The notes: generated by a model from the letters alone, not told the origin. A DNA stretch of 46,375 bases from Candidatus Gerdarchaeota archaeon (GCA_016840945.1 JAEORJ010000065.1:1-46375); one strand, 5' to 3'. Counted from the first letter of the stretch, positions 8,527 to 18,078 are shown. Made by a program: numbers and translations.

Positions 8527-9828
8527 ATGAATTATTTGACATTAAATTTGGTTAGAATGATTAAAGGTGTTACAATAAAATATCCTTTTTGGCAAGAAGT
8601 GGTTATTCTATTAGCTAGCACACTTACAGTAATGGCTGGAGCAGCCATTTCTCCAGCAATACGTGAAATGTCTCTCTATTTTCAATCAGTTCCAAATTAT
8701 GAGTTAGTTTCAAAATTAATTCTAACAGTGACAGCTTTAGCAATAGCTATTAGTTCACCATTTGTTGGATTCATAATCGATAAATGGGGACGCAAGAAGC
8801 TCCTTATATTATCAACTACATTATATGCTATATTTGGCACAATCGGATTCTATATGCGATATTTCAATTTACAACCTTCTGTAACACTCTATCTAATTCT
8901 AACTAGTAGAATCTTATTTGGATTTGCTGTGGGTGGAATATCAGTTAGTTGTTTAACATTAATTGGTGACCATTATTCAGGTGATAAAAGAAATCAAGTA
9001 ATGGGGTTACAATCAACTTTTATGTCATTTGGTGGAGCTTTATACATTGTAATAGGTGGAGCATTAGCTGATATTGATTGGAATTTTTCATTTCTAGTTT
9101 ATTTCTTGTCGTTACTTTATTTACCAACAATTTTTGTTTTTCTTACAGAACCTAAGATTCAAGTTGATTTAGCAGTTGAAAATTCCAATAATAATGAAAA
9201 TATTTTACTTGAAAATAGCAAGAAAGATAAAGCAAATAAATTTCCATACAAAGTAGCAATTATTAGTTATTCAATGGTTTTCATCTTAATGATAATATTC
9301 TATTTTATAGCTACACAATTTTCATTCTATTTATATGAATTAGGAGAAACAAGGCAAGTTATTATAGGATTAGCAATAGCGATGTCAAGCATCGTATCAG
9401 GAATAATGGGGATATTTTATCAATTTATTAAACGAAAACTCTCTCATTTAGTGCTTTTTATTATAGCATTAGTTTGTATTGGTACAGGTTTTATTGTAAT
9501 TTCAATTGCTACATCTGTTTTAGTAGTGCTAATTGGTACAGGGATAATGGGCCTTGGTTGGGGGATTTTCATGCCTAATATTATTTTATGGTTATTAAGT
9601 TACACTCCCACAAAAATAAGAGGACGTGTAAATGGAATCCTAAGTGCTATGATCTATCTAGGGCAATTTTTATCGCCATTGATTAGCCAACCAATAATCA
9701 AAGCGGTTGGTTTGTCTGGATTATACCTTGCTGGGGGAATAACACTATTTGTAATGATATTAGTACCTTTGAGTTTAATTCTATTTAATGGTTATAAAGC
9801 TAGGAAAGAAGCATTAAATACTAACTAG
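8527..9828 (+). CDS. Major facilitator superfamily transporter
   Basis: A 433-residue integral membrane protein with about 12 hydrophobic helices split by a charged central loop (about 220-240, LLENSKKDKANKF). The MFS motif A appears as GFIIDKWGRKKLLIL at residues 81-95, between helices 2 and 3, with a weaker copy (KRKLSH) in the second half. It is a secondary transporter, probably a proton-driven exporter of the drug-efflux type; the substrate is not evident. The SDR gene follows after 41 bases on the same strand, so the two may share a transcript and act on the same compound, which is inference. Confidence 0.9.
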   Translation: MNYLTLNLVRMIKGVTIKYPFWQEVVILLASTLTVMAGAAISPAIREMSLYFQSVPNYELVSKLILTVTALAIAISSPFVGFIIDKWGRKKLLILSTTLYAIFGTIGFYMRYFNLQPSVTLYLILTSRILFGFAVGGISVSCLTLIGDHYSGDKRNQVMGLQSTFMSFGGALYIVIGGALADIDWNFSFLVYFLSLLYLPTIFVFLTEPKIQVDLAVENSNNNENILLENSKKDKANKFPYKVAIISYSMVFILMIIFYFIATQFSFYLYELGETRQVIIGLAIAMSSIVSGIMGIFYQFIKRKLSHLVLFIIALVCIGTGFIVISIATSVLVVLIGTGIMGLGWGIFMPNIILWLLSYTPTKIRGRVNGILSAMIYLGQFLSPLISQPIIKAVGLSGLYLAGGITLFVMILVPLSLILFNGYKARKEALNTN

Positions 9829-9869
9829 CCATTAATTGAAAAGTAAGAAGAAAGTATGAGTGATAAATT

Positions 9870-10583
9870 ATGAATGAAGAAAAAGAAAAATTAAACATCA
9901 TAATAACAGGTGCATCAAGTGGGATAGGTGAAGCAATTGCTTATGAAATGGCTAAAGACAAATATCACTTCTTTTTGATAGCAAGAAATAAGGATAAGTT
10001 ACAAAAGGTTGCTGAGAAAATAGATCAAATGGGTTGTCAGGTTCATTATGCGGTAGGGGATGTTGGGAAAGCAGAAGATGTTGATAAAATATTTGATTTT
10101 GTAAAGAAAGCTTTTGAGGATAAAATAGACGTAATTGTAGCAAATGCTGGTGTGGGATTCTTTGGCAATTTAGAAGAATTAACAGAAGAACAATTTGATG
10201 CCCAATTCAATACTAATGTCAAAGGTGTCTTTCTCTGGCTAAGAAAGGTTATCCCTGTTATGAGGAAAAATAACAAGGGTCAAATTATTGTGCTTTCATC
10301 AAACTTAGGATTAAAAACAAGTGCAAGAGCTTCATTATATGCTGGAACTAAACATGCTGTACAAGCAATGGTATGGTGTCTACGAGAGGAGTTAAAAGGT
10401 ACGAATGTGAAAGCTGCAACGATTAATCCTGGTTCAGTAAATACTCCTTGGTTTGATGGTAAGGATGTAGATAGATCAACAATGCTTTCTGCAAATGATA
10501 TAGCAATAACAGCTAGGTATATCATTGAGCAATCTGAAACTTCAAATGTGGATCATATATTAGTGTTACCTACCAAGAGATGA
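9870..10583 (+). CDS. Short-chain dehydrogenase/reductase
   Basis: A classical SDR oxidoreductase of 237 residues with a Rossmann fold. The cofactor loop TGASSGIG is at 13-20, the structural NAG motif at 92-94, and the catalytic Ser143/144, Tyr157 and Lys161 (YxxxK) follow in order; PG at 187-188 is also typical. Arg39 after the second strand (LIARN) favours NADP over NAD. The substrate is unknown; it most resembles the broad 'YdfG/FabG-like' group. It lies close behind an MFS transporter gene. No hairpin is seen after the stop, only a short T-run. Confidence 0.93.
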   Translation: MNEEKEKLNIIITGASSGIGEAIAYEMAKDKYHFFLIARNKDKLQKVAEKIDQMGCQVHYAVGDVGKAEDVDKIFDFVKKAFEDKIDVIVANAGVGFFGNLEELTEEQFDAQFNTNVKGVFLWLRKVIPVMRKNNKGQIIVLSSNLGLKTSARASLYAGTKHAVQAMVWCLREELKGTNVKAATINPGSVNTPWFDGKDVDRSTMLSANDIAITARYIIEQSETSNVDHILVLPTKR

Positions 10584-10741
10584 TTTTTGTCGCGTTTGAT
10601 ATTCTATCAACAGATTTCTTCTCAGTTTCTATGGTTTCCATTCAAAACGTTTAATTATTAAAAACCATTTCTTTTAAAAGGAAAATATCAAGTTAATGAT
10701 TGAATTATTTGATTAAATATTTGCTTGGAGTGTAATAGAAA

Positions 10742-11494
10742 ATGAGTAAAAAAGAAGCTAGCAAAAAGACGACCAAGAAAGATGATGGAAAAAATAAGGA
10801 AAAATCAACATCTAAAGGGAGTAGCCCAAGCAAAACAAAAAAACCTACTACTAAACCAAAGGAACCAAAAACAGATAGTTTGAAATCTGAAGGTATTGAC
10901 GATTCTTTATTGGTAGATGGCATTTCATACATTGAAGATAATAAACTTGAAGCCGCTCTAGAATGTTTTGAAGATTTTAGCAAAAAATATCCCCAAAGTC
11001 ATTTTGGGTGGTACTACGTTGGCTACACAAAGCTCCTACAAGATAAGAAAAAAGATGCTGCAAAGAATTTCAAAAAAGCAACCAAACTTAACAATAATTT
11101 CATCCCAAGTCAGTATTACGAAGGGTTAATCGAGTTTGAAGAGAATAATTTTGATAAGGCTTTAATTGTATTCGATTCAATCATGGAGAGTTTTAACTCT
11201 GATGAAATAAAAGAGAGTAATTTCAATATCCCTTATTTCATAGCCATTTGTCATCATTACATTGGCAATTTACAAAGGGCTGAAGAATATTTCTTATTTG
11301 CATATAATCTTTCACCTGATGATCCAGTTGTACTTTATTATAAAGGTATAAACGAATTAGCAATGCGAAATTACGATTATGCTATGGAAACTTTCAAGAA
11401 TTTATTGATGATAGACATGAATTATCAATCATTTTGGGATTTAGTAAAAGGTTATAGTTATTATTATCATAGTCATGAAGAAGATAATGGATAG
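10742..11494 (+). CDS. TPR protein with lysine-rich N-terminus
   Basis: A soluble 250-residue protein. Residues 1-50 are low-complexity and rich in Lys, Ser, Thr and Pro (for example KKPTTKPKEPKT), probably disordered. Residues about 55-240 form five tetratricopeptide-like repeats, with phrases such as GWYYVGYTKLLQDKKKDAAKNF, EEYFLFAYNLSPDDPVVLYY and KGINELAMRNYDYAMETF. TPR arrays mediate protein-protein contacts; the basic tail may touch nucleic acid or membrane, but this is a guess. It appears to be transcribed alone, and a stem-loop plus T-rich run follows the stop. Confidence 0.8.
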   Translation: MSKKEASKKTTKKDDGKNKEKSTSKGSSPSKTKKPTTKPKEPKTDSLKSEGIDDSLLVDGISYIEDNKLEAALECFEDFSKKYPQSHFGWYYVGYTKLLQDKKKDAAKNFKKATKLNNNFIPSQYYEGLIEFEENNFDKALIVFDSIMESFNSDEIKESNFNIPYFIAICHHYIGNLQRAEEYFLFAYNLSPDDPVVLYYKGINELAMRNYDYAMETFKNLLMIDMNYQSFWDLVKGYSYYYHSHEEDNG

Positions 11495-11496
11495 TA

Positions 11497-11546
11497 AAAT
11501 TCATTTATTTTAGTGAATGAATTTATATTCTCTTTCTTTTTTTATT
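11497..11546 (+). terminator. Terminator after the TPR gene
   Basis: Arms AAATTCATT (11497-11505) and AATGAATTT (11516-11524) pair perfectly around a 10-base loop, just past the stop codon. A pyrimidine run with seven T residues follows. Confidence 0.5.
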
Positions 11547-11594
11547 ATTTCAATAATATCTATAAGTAGTAGTATTTTATGAGATTTGAGCTTA

Positions 11595-13610
11595 ATGAAT
11601 AGACGAAAAAGTAATCCTGTTATTTTAGAACCTGAACAAGAAGACTTACTAAAACTTATTGATAAATTATCAGGAAGATTTTCTTTTGAGCTTCGAATTC
11701 ACTATCAATCAAAGAAAATACTGGATGCAAAACGAAAGAAAAGAGCTGAAAAACTGCTTAAACCAAGGAAAAAACGTAACTCTGAGAAAGAACAAATAAA
11801 ATTGAAACATTTACCATCAATGCTTGCTCAAGCAATTTCTCTTGGAATTCCCCTACATTCACCTAAAAGAAAGGATAGAAGTAAACCTGAATTAGAGCAA
11901 ACAATTTATGAATCGCTAGACAAAGAAGAAACCCAAAAAATCAATTATAATTATCATCTATCAATAGATGAAATTGATTATAAACCAAATAAAATCTATC
12001 TACAAAGACTTGATGCTGATAATAGTAAAATGATTGTAAAACTCTTTGTAGATTGGGGTTTTGTAAGATCAAATAAATTGGACCTATTTTTAGATAATGA
12101 AGGTAAAGAAATTTCTGATAATTATATAGTGGTGATTAACTCTTCATTAAAGCACCATGGTACTTTCTCACTTTCTCATATGTCAAAATATATTGAAGAT
12201 AATGAAGAATCAGCAAAAGCTCTTTTTATTGGACAGATGACAGGCCTTAAACCAAATTCTGAATATTATTATAGATTAGAATGTTATAACAAATTAACAA
12301 AGAAATTATTCGCAGCTACTGATTTTATTAAATTCAAAACTTCTTTTAATCTAAATGAGGTAAATAAATCTCTTTTTCTAACAGTAAGTTCTGACTTACA
12401 TGGAGGTAGAAAAGGTCAGTTTCTTAGAGGAAAATTAGGAGGAAAAGAAATCAAAGGTAATATTGCACTCGGTAGAGTTTTTAGAAGAATAGCTAAAACT
12501 GAACTTGATGCAACTTTTGGTGAAGGTTACTCATTATCTATAGCAACTGGTGATTTAACAGAGAATGCTTCTTATAGTGAATATTGGGCTGATTTATTTA
12601 AACGATGTTCCGTTTTATGGAATCATGTACCATTGATTACTTGTATTGGAAATCATGATTATTATACCTCAGGCCAAGGACGAGGAAATGTGCTAGGTGG
12701 TCGAGAAGAGGATTGTAGATACTGGCATAGATTCATAACAAATCCCAATAATAGTCCAGGAAGTTTAATTGGGCATTGGTATTCATTAGATCAAGGTAAC
12801 GTACATGCAGTGTTTTTAGATACGAATGGAACAGGTTGGGGAAAATATAAAATAAAATGCGATTCAGAACAATGGCATTGGCTGGAAAATGATTTGCGGG
12901 AATGGCGAGAAAAACTTGATCGTGGTGAAAAGGTTCCACAATTTTGTTTTGTATTTATGCATTCAGCTATAATGAGCTTAGGTTTTTGGGGTAGGGGATT
13001 TAATAATGGTAATGATGAACGGGTTCAAACCTATCTTACAACATTATTCAGAAAATATGGTGTAGATATTGTTTGTTCCGGACATGATCATATCTATCAA
13101 AGATCGATATGGAGCAATACCGTTTATTTACAAAATGGTCGTCATGGAGGGATGACTAGACCTTATCTTAAATTAGTTAAACATACAGTAAAATATGATC
13201 TCGAGCGAATTGTTGAAAATAATCGAACTCGAATATATCCAGTACTCTATGTACCTCCTAATAATAGATGTCTCAGTAAAGGGGAAAAGGATCAATTTGA
13301 AGAATTCAAACAAAAAATAAGAGCTGAATTATTAACTCAACCTATTGCCTATAATTATTATTTTGGCCTAAGAAGGATAAATCAACAATTAGGGAAATTA
13401 TTTGATAAAAATATCAAATTAAAAGAACAATTAATTGATAAATTTATAATACCAAAATTGGATGATCATGTTTGGATGCGTTCTTATGCTGTTGAAGATT
13501 ATATGAAACCAAATCTTCGGGAAATCATTGATATGGCTTTTATACCATCAAATAGCAATTTAAAAACAAAAGACTATGATATTATTTGCCCGGAAAAAAT
13601 AGTGAGATGA
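11595..13610 (+). CDS. Calcineurin-like metallophosphoesterase, purple acid phosphatase-like
   Basis: A 671-residue protein with a dimetal phosphoesterase domain. Residues about 120-260 look like the fibronectin-type N-terminal domain of purple acid phosphatases (GLKPNSEYYYRLE). The catalytic motifs follow: D267 and H269 in SSDLHGG, GDLTENA near 310, H354 in GNHD, a metal-binding His in VFMHSAIMS, and H497/H499 in CSGHDHIYQRS. A charged helical extension (about 1-110) and a C-terminal tail of about 150 residues are unusual. No signal peptide or membrane helix is seen, so it appears cytoplasmic, unlike most purple acid phosphatases. ATG 11595 is preferred over TTG 11586. Substrate unknown. Confidence 0.85.
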   Translation: MNRRKSNPVILEPEQEDLLKLIDKLSGRFSFELRIHYQSKKILDAKRKKRAEKLLKPRKKRNSEKEQIKLKHLPSMLAQAISLGIPLHSPKRKDRSKPELEQTIYESLDKEETQKINYNYHLSIDEIDYKPNKIYLQRLDADNSKMIVKLFVDWGFVRSNKLDLFLDNEGKEISDNYIVVINSSLKHHGTFSLSHMSKYIEDNEESAKALFIGQMTGLKPNSEYYYRLECYNKLTKKLFAATDFIKFKTSFNLNEVNKSLFLTVSSDLHGGRKGQFLRGKLGGKEIKGNIALGRVFRRIAKTELDATFGEGYSLSIATGDLTENASYSEYWADLFKRCSVLWNHVPLITCIGNHDYYTSGQGRGNVLGGREEDCRYWHRFITNPNNSPGSLIGHWYSLDQGNVHAVFLDTNGTGWGKYKIKCDSEQWHWLENDLREWREKLDRGEKVPQFCFVFMHSAIMSLGFWGRGFNNGNDERVQTYLTTLFRKYGVDIVCSGHDHIYQRSIWSNTVYLQNGRHGGMTRPYLKLVKHTVKYDLERIVENNRTRIYPVLYVPPNNRCLSKGEKDQFEEFKQKIRAELLTQPIAYNYYFGLRRINQQLGKLFDKNIKLKEQLIDKFIIPKLDDHVWMRSYAVEDYMKPNLREIIDMAFIPSNSNLKTKDYDIICPEKIVR

Positions 13611-13719
13611 AAAATTCCTTTTATTGTTTTTATAAAGGATTAACTTGACTTAAGAAAATTTTATAGATTATAACTAAGTTGAGTATGAGTAAAAAGTAAT
13701 TCTCACTCGGTGAAATACC

Positions 13720-15000
13720 TTGACCGATCTTAAGAAAAAATTATTCATACCAGAGGATAGACTAACTGCTATCAATGATTTCTTAATGAAAGATAATAAT
13801 CCATTGATAGATGATTTACTAGCTATCGTAGAAAAATACGGTGGTATAGATGAAATCAATAAAAAAGCAGTTGAAGCTCGTAAAATTGACAGTTTGATGG
13901 CAAGACTAGAGAAAAAAAATCCTGCCTATGTTAAGGATTTAAACTGGTTAATTGAGCAGCGTGATAAAGATGCCTTTATTAGTATCGCTGATTATCGTCG
14001 TAAGATTCTAGGTTCAGAAGCTGATAAAATAAAATTTGCTGATGATTATGCAGTAACTCTTGAGATAAGTGCCTGTCAATATTTTCCATTTTTAATAACT
14101 GAAGCAAAAAAGGCTATTGAGAAACAAAACTTGATGCCAGGCAGGGTTATTCGTGTTAGAAAGATGAAAGAACAGGAGGAAGATGGTGAGCTCCTGGCAA
14201 TGACAGCTGCTCTTCAAATTATTGGAGCATCAGGTGTTGAAACTCTTGATTCAAAAGGAACTGCACCAGGTCCTGATGGTTTACCAGTAAATATTCATTT
14301 AGGCGGTCCAGCAACTATTACTGGTTATTTTGGTGGTGTTGGCCAACCTAATGATTATGCTTTAAAATGGACTGATGAATTCCTCTATTATTATACTAAT
14401 TATGGAATACAATCAGCTTTGAATATTAATCCTGGAACAGTGATCTTAGGATACATACTTTACAAGTTAGGCATTAATATTGAATACAAAATCTCAGTTT
14501 TCATGGGTAATGATAATCCTTATTCTTGTTTCTGGACTCTTATGACAGCAAAGTTATTCAGCAGAGATGATGGAACTAGCCCTCTAATAGGATTTAATTT
14601 ATCCAATTCTGTTAATAATAAAACCATGGAGATAACTGCTCAATTCCGTAAGGATTTTGGATTTGAAGATGTGATTAGATTTGAACATCATATAACAGAA
14701 ACATGGAAAAGTATAGTTCGACAACCATATGATAGAACAGATGAGCTAGTGGAACTTGCTAAAAAAGTAAAAAATGTAAGTGCAAAACGTGAAGGTGGAA
14801 AACCAGAAATCGAGGAAACAAGAGAACACCAATCGGACATTTTGGATTACTTTAGAGATAAGAAGGAAGTCATAGAATCTGGTGATATGGAAGCTATGAA
14901 AATCAATTATCTTGATAAACATCAGGCAATGAATCTCACTGCTGAAGCTTTAACTAAAAATAAACTTAGTTTTATTGCTGCAAGAAAATTACACAAATAA
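13720..15000 (+). CDS. Conserved-looking protein of unknown function, partner of the aldolase-Fae fusion
   Basis: I do not recognise this 426-residue protein. It is soluble, with a charged helical N-terminal 130 residues, then a glycine-rich alpha/beta core (about 165-345) with phrases such as IHLGGPATITGYFGG, SALNINPGTVILGYI and GFNLSNSVNNKT, and a helical C-terminus. The core has the look of an alpha/beta-barrel enzyme, and several His and Asp residues (FEHHITE, KISVFMGNDN) could be catalytic. No nucleotide-binding or cobalamin motif is clear. TTG 13720 is supported by GGTGA six bases upstream. It ends only 20 bases before the aldolase-Fae gene, so the two are probably one operon and one pathway. 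It may make the substrate for the aldolase, which is inference. Confidence 0.8.
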   Translation: MTDLKKKLFIPEDRLTAINDFLMKDNNPLIDDLLAIVEKYGGIDEINKKAVEARKIDSLMARLEKKNPAYVKDLNWLIEQRDKDAFISIADYRRKILGSEADKIKFADDYAVTLEISACQYFPFLITEAKKAIEKQNLMPGRVIRVRKMKEQEEDGELLAMTAALQIIGASGVETLDSKGTAPGPDGLPVNIHLGGPATITGYFGGVGQPNDYALKWTDEFLYYYTNYGIQSALNINPGTVILGYILYKLGINIEYKISVFMGNDNPYSCFWTLMTAKLFSRDDGTSPLIGFNLSNSVNNKTMEITAQFRKDFGFEDVIRFEHHITETWKSIVRQPYDRTDELVELAKKVKNVSAKREGGKPEIEETREHQSDILDYFRDKKEVIESGDMEAMKINYLDKHQAMNLTAEALTKNKLSFIAARKLHK

Positions 15001-15020
15001 AAAAAATGAGTTGAATAGAT

Positions 15021-16538
15021 ATGGCTAAAAAATTTGTTCCTGGAGGAGTTAGTCCAGCATTAGTTACTCCATTTAATAAAAAAGATGAAGTTGATGAAGA
15101 AGCTTATCGTAAGTTAATTCGTTATGTCATTGATGATTTAGGAGTAACAGGGATTGTTCCGGCTGGATCTACAGGAGAATTTTCTTCTCTTTTCTGGGAT
15201 GAACAAAAACGTATTATTGAAATTGCCGTTGAAGAAGCTAATGGGAAAGTGGATGTTATGGCTGGTACAGGTACCAGTGGAACAAAGCGAACCATAGCTA
15301 TGACAAAACATGCTTTAGATGTTGGTGCTGATGCAGCTTTAATTATCACACCTTATTATATGAAACCATCACAAAGAGGATTATACCAACATTACTCAGA
15401 GATTGCTGAGAAAGTAGATATTCCTGTTATGCTCTACCAATTACCTGCTTTAACTGATGTTGTATTACCAAGAATGGTAGTTGAGGATTTAGCTGTAGAG
15501 CATGATAATATTGTTGGAATGAAATGTTCTTGGGGAAATATGGCCTATTTAATGGAAATTCTTGAACGAGTTAAACCTGTTGCTCCGGATTTCAAGATTC
15601 TGTGTGGTTGGGATGAAATAGTTTTTCCTGCCTTAGCTGCAGGAGTAGATGGTTGTATTTTGGCTTCAGCTAATTTCATTGGTGATCATTGGGTTAAAAT
15701 CAAGAAATTAGTTGAGGAAGGAAAATTAGAAGAAGCTAGAAAAGCCGAAATGGAAATTCACAAAATAACAAGAATAATCGTTAAAACAGGTGCTACTGGA
15801 ACTAAAGAAGCATTGAATATGATAGGTGTAAAAGTTCGCAAACCTCGATTACCACTTGAAATTGGGGGAAGCATTAGCCACGAATTAAGATCTGAATTAA
15901 GGCTTGAACTTGAACGCATTGGTAAATGTGAGGTTGAACCAATAGTAGCTTTACCAGAAGAGCCAGCAAAGATAGAAGAGCGATTTGGGCAAGTCGAAGT
16001 ATCAGCTGAAACAATATTGCAAAATAAACTTCTAGTAGGTGAAGGTTTCTTTGGTGGTGACCGTGAAGAAATGGCTCATGTAGACTTACTCATAGGTCCA
16101 CGAGATGGTCCTGTAGGAGTTGCTTTTGCTAAAGCATTAGCATTAGTTAAAGATGATCCATCAAAAATAGAAGGTCATGAACCACTACTTGCATTATTAG
16201 AGACCAATGAAGCTGTTAAACCTGAAACAATATTAGTACCAAAAGTTTTCATACAAAACTTACGACAAGCATCAATGGTCTTTGGACCAGTGCAAGCAGG
16301 AGTAGCAAAAGCTGTGATACAATGTGTGAAGGATGGATACATTCCTGAAAAATATGTCAATGATTTAGTTATCATCGCATCAGTATTTGTACATCCAACA
16401 GCTGTTTCCAGAAACCGAGTCTATGTAAACAACAGAAAAGCTACTGTAATGGCAATAAGAAACGCTATTGAGAAAACACCTGATTTAGACTTTTTGTTTA
16501 ATGCCCCTGCAAGGCATCCATTAAAGAATGAACCTTAG
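15021..16538 (+). CDS. Fusion of DapA-family aldolase and formaldehyde-activating enzyme
   Basis: Two enzymes in one 505-residue chain. Residues 1-300 are a dihydrodipicolinate synthase/N-acetylneuraminate lyase family class I aldolase: GSTGE at 49-53, TPYYMKPSQRGLYQHY at 110-125, Tyr139 in YQLP, and Schiff-base Lys168 in GMKCSWGN. Residues 336-502 match Fae, which condenses formaldehyde with tetrahydromethanopterin: VGEGFFGG, His353 in MAHVDLLIGPRDGP (the active-site His region) and FGPVQAGVAKAV at 421-432. The C-terminal Fae domain is complete in outline. In archaea Fae is usually alone or fused to hexulose-phosphate synthase. A pyruvate aldolase releasing formaldehyde, such as one cleaving 4-hydroxy-2-oxobutanoate, would explain the fusion; that is inference. 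The gene is second in a two-gene operon. Confidence 0.9.
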   Translation: MAKKFVPGGVSPALVTPFNKKDEVDEEAYRKLIRYVIDDLGVTGIVPAGSTGEFSSLFWDEQKRIIEIAVEEANGKVDVMAGTGTSGTKRTIAMTKHALDVGADAALIITPYYMKPSQRGLYQHYSEIAEKVDIPVMLYQLPALTDVVLPRMVVEDLAVEHDNIVGMKCSWGNMAYLMEILERVKPVAPDFKILCGWDEIVFPALAAGVDGCILASANFIGDHWVKIKKLVEEGKLEEARKAEMEIHKITRIIVKTGATGTKEALNMIGVKVRKPRLPLEIGGSISHELRSELRLELERIGKCEVEPIVALPEEPAKIEERFGQVEVSAETILQNKLLVGEGFFGGDREEMAHVDLLIGPRDGPVGVAFAKALALVKDDPSKIEGHEPLLALLETNEAVKPETILVPKVFIQNLRQASMVFGPVQAGVAKAVIQCVKDGYIPEKYVNDLVIIASVFVHPTAVSRNRVYVNNRKATVMAIRNAIEKTPDLDFLFNAPARHPLKNEP

Positions 16539-16565
16539 TTCATTCTTCATTTTTTCTTTTTCTTA
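16524..16565 (+). terminator. Terminator hairpin enclosing the stop codon of the aldolase-Fae gene
   Basis: Arms AAGAATGAAC (16524-16533) and GTTCATTCTT (16538-16547) pair perfectly over 10 bases with a CTTA loop. The stop codon TAG (16536-16538) lies in the loop and first base of the right arm. A strongly T-rich tract follows. The remaining 240 bases before the next gene show nothing I can assign. Confidence 0.7.
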
Positions 16566-16823
16566 CTCATTTTCTGATTTATTTGATAAGTCTTTTATAA
16601 GCAGTTAAACTATTGATGATTATGCCTTTGGAAAAAGGTAATTTCCAACTATAATAACAATATGATAACGGTTGCTAACAATGAGAGATGAGTTAAGGAA
16701 TTTGAGAATCTGTTTAGAGCATTTTTGAGATTACGTATCTATAAGATGATTGTGAATTTCAAATAAGGAAATCGAATTCTTTCTTGTTGCTAGTTAAGTT
16801 ATCACTTGGAGATGATAGTCTCT

Positions 16824-18062
16824 ATGAAACTATGGCTAACTATACTATGTATAATCTACTTAGTTAATACTATAATTGGTCTACTCTATTATTTATTGAT
16901 CAGTATACGTGGTAACGAGAAATTAACTGATTCATACTTGTCTAATGCTAAAAAAGAACCTTTTGTGAGTATCATTATACCGACTTACAATGAAGAGAGA
17001 AATATCGAGAAGTGTTTGCATTCACTAAGAAAGCTAAATTATTCACGATATGAGGTTATTGTATCAGATGGTGGTTCAAATGATAATACAGTACAAAAAG
17101 CTAAACCATTAGCAGATAAAATAGTAATTGAAAAAGAGCTACCAGATGGATGGATTGGTAAGAATTATGGGTGCCATATTGGATATGAAGAAGCTGAAGG
17201 TGATATTTTACTCTTTACTGATGCTGACACTATTCATCATCCTAATTCACTTCGAATAATGGTCAGTATGTTATTAGAAAAGAAAATTGGTCTATTAACA
17301 TCATTCCCGTACCAGGAATTGAGGAAATGGTGGGAGAGCATCGTTCCAATATATTTCTTTTTATCTCATTTAACATCAGGTGGATTAGGTAAAGTGAATG
17401 ATCCAAAAGAACATGATAGTTTCCTCGGTGTAGGACAATATCTGTTATTCACTCGAGAAGCTTATGAAAAAATAGGCGGTCATGTAAGAATCAAAGGATC
17501 AATCATTGAAGATTACGCTTTTGCTAGATTAGCTAAAACACAATTGCATTCCTTATTTTATACTCCTGCAAATAAACTAATCACTGCTCATATGTATCCT
17601 GAATCGTTTAGGCATTGTTGGACGGGATTTAAAAAAGTCTTATTTGCAGGTACTAAGTTAACTCCTTCGCGAAAGATAGCTATCACATTGATCTACTGTT
17701 TAATTTCCATTTTCTCTCCTGTAATGATTATTCTTATTGCGCTTTATAGTACTTCAATTGGATTATTAGTTACTACAATTACAATACACCTCGTAATATT
17801 AGCTACTTTTGCTACTTTCTGGAATAATAAAGGTCGTCATTTTTGGGTTACTTATGTTTTCTTCCCCTATCTTATGTTAGTATTTATTTTTACAATGATA
17901 GCTTCAACATTGGAACTAGTAATTGCGAAAAAAACTATTTGGAAAGGAAGAAAATACGAGCCTGATCTTTATGCTGGTTTAAATGGTGAAAGAAAATTTC
18001 ATGATGAACTACCAACTAAATCAACTGAAGATAACCTATTGCTAAGTAGAATTGATAATTAA
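16824..18062 (+). CDS. Membrane-bound family 2 glycosyltransferase
   Basis: A GT-A fold inverting glycosyltransferase of 412 residues that moves a sugar from a nucleotide-sugar to a lipid or polyisoprenoid acceptor at the membrane. One N-terminal helix (about 3-27) precedes the catalytic domain. That domain has VSIIIPTYNEERNI, a VSDGGSNDNT loop, the metal-binding D133 and D135 in LFTDADT, and an IIEDYAFARL acidic motif in the catalytic base position. Two or three C-terminal helices follow (about 285-370). This layout resembles carotenoid-type CrtQ/CruC-like enzymes. ATG 16824 is chosen because GGAGATGAT lies seven bases before it; the frame is open from TTG 16806. A close paralog follows downstream. 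Confidence 0.88.
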   Translation: MKLWLTILCIIYLVNTIIGLLYYLLISIRGNEKLTDSYLSNAKKEPFVSIIIPTYNEERNIEKCLHSLRKLNYSRYEVIVSDGGSNDNTVQKAKPLADKIVIEKELPDGWIGKNYGCHIGYEEAEGDILLFTDADTIHHPNSLRIMVSMLLEKKIGLLTSFPYQELRKWWESIVPIYFFLSHLTSGGLGKVNDPKEHDSFLGVGQYLLFTREAYEKIGGHVRIKGSIIEDYAFARLAKTQLHSLFYTPANKLITAHMYPESFRHCWTGFKKVLFAGTKLTPSRKIAITLIYCLISIFSPVMIILIALYSTSIGLLVTTITIHLVILATFATFWNNKGRHFWVTYVFFPYLMLVFIFTMIASTLELVIAKKTIWKGRKYEPDLYAGLNGERKFHDELPTKSTEDNLLLSRIDN

Positions 18063-18078
18063 AATATAATTGTTTATA

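Noticed and set aside
9856..9873. Five-codon frame MSDKL overlapping the SDR start
   Set aside because: It could be a leader peptide, but its length and AT-rich surroundings make chance the best explanation.
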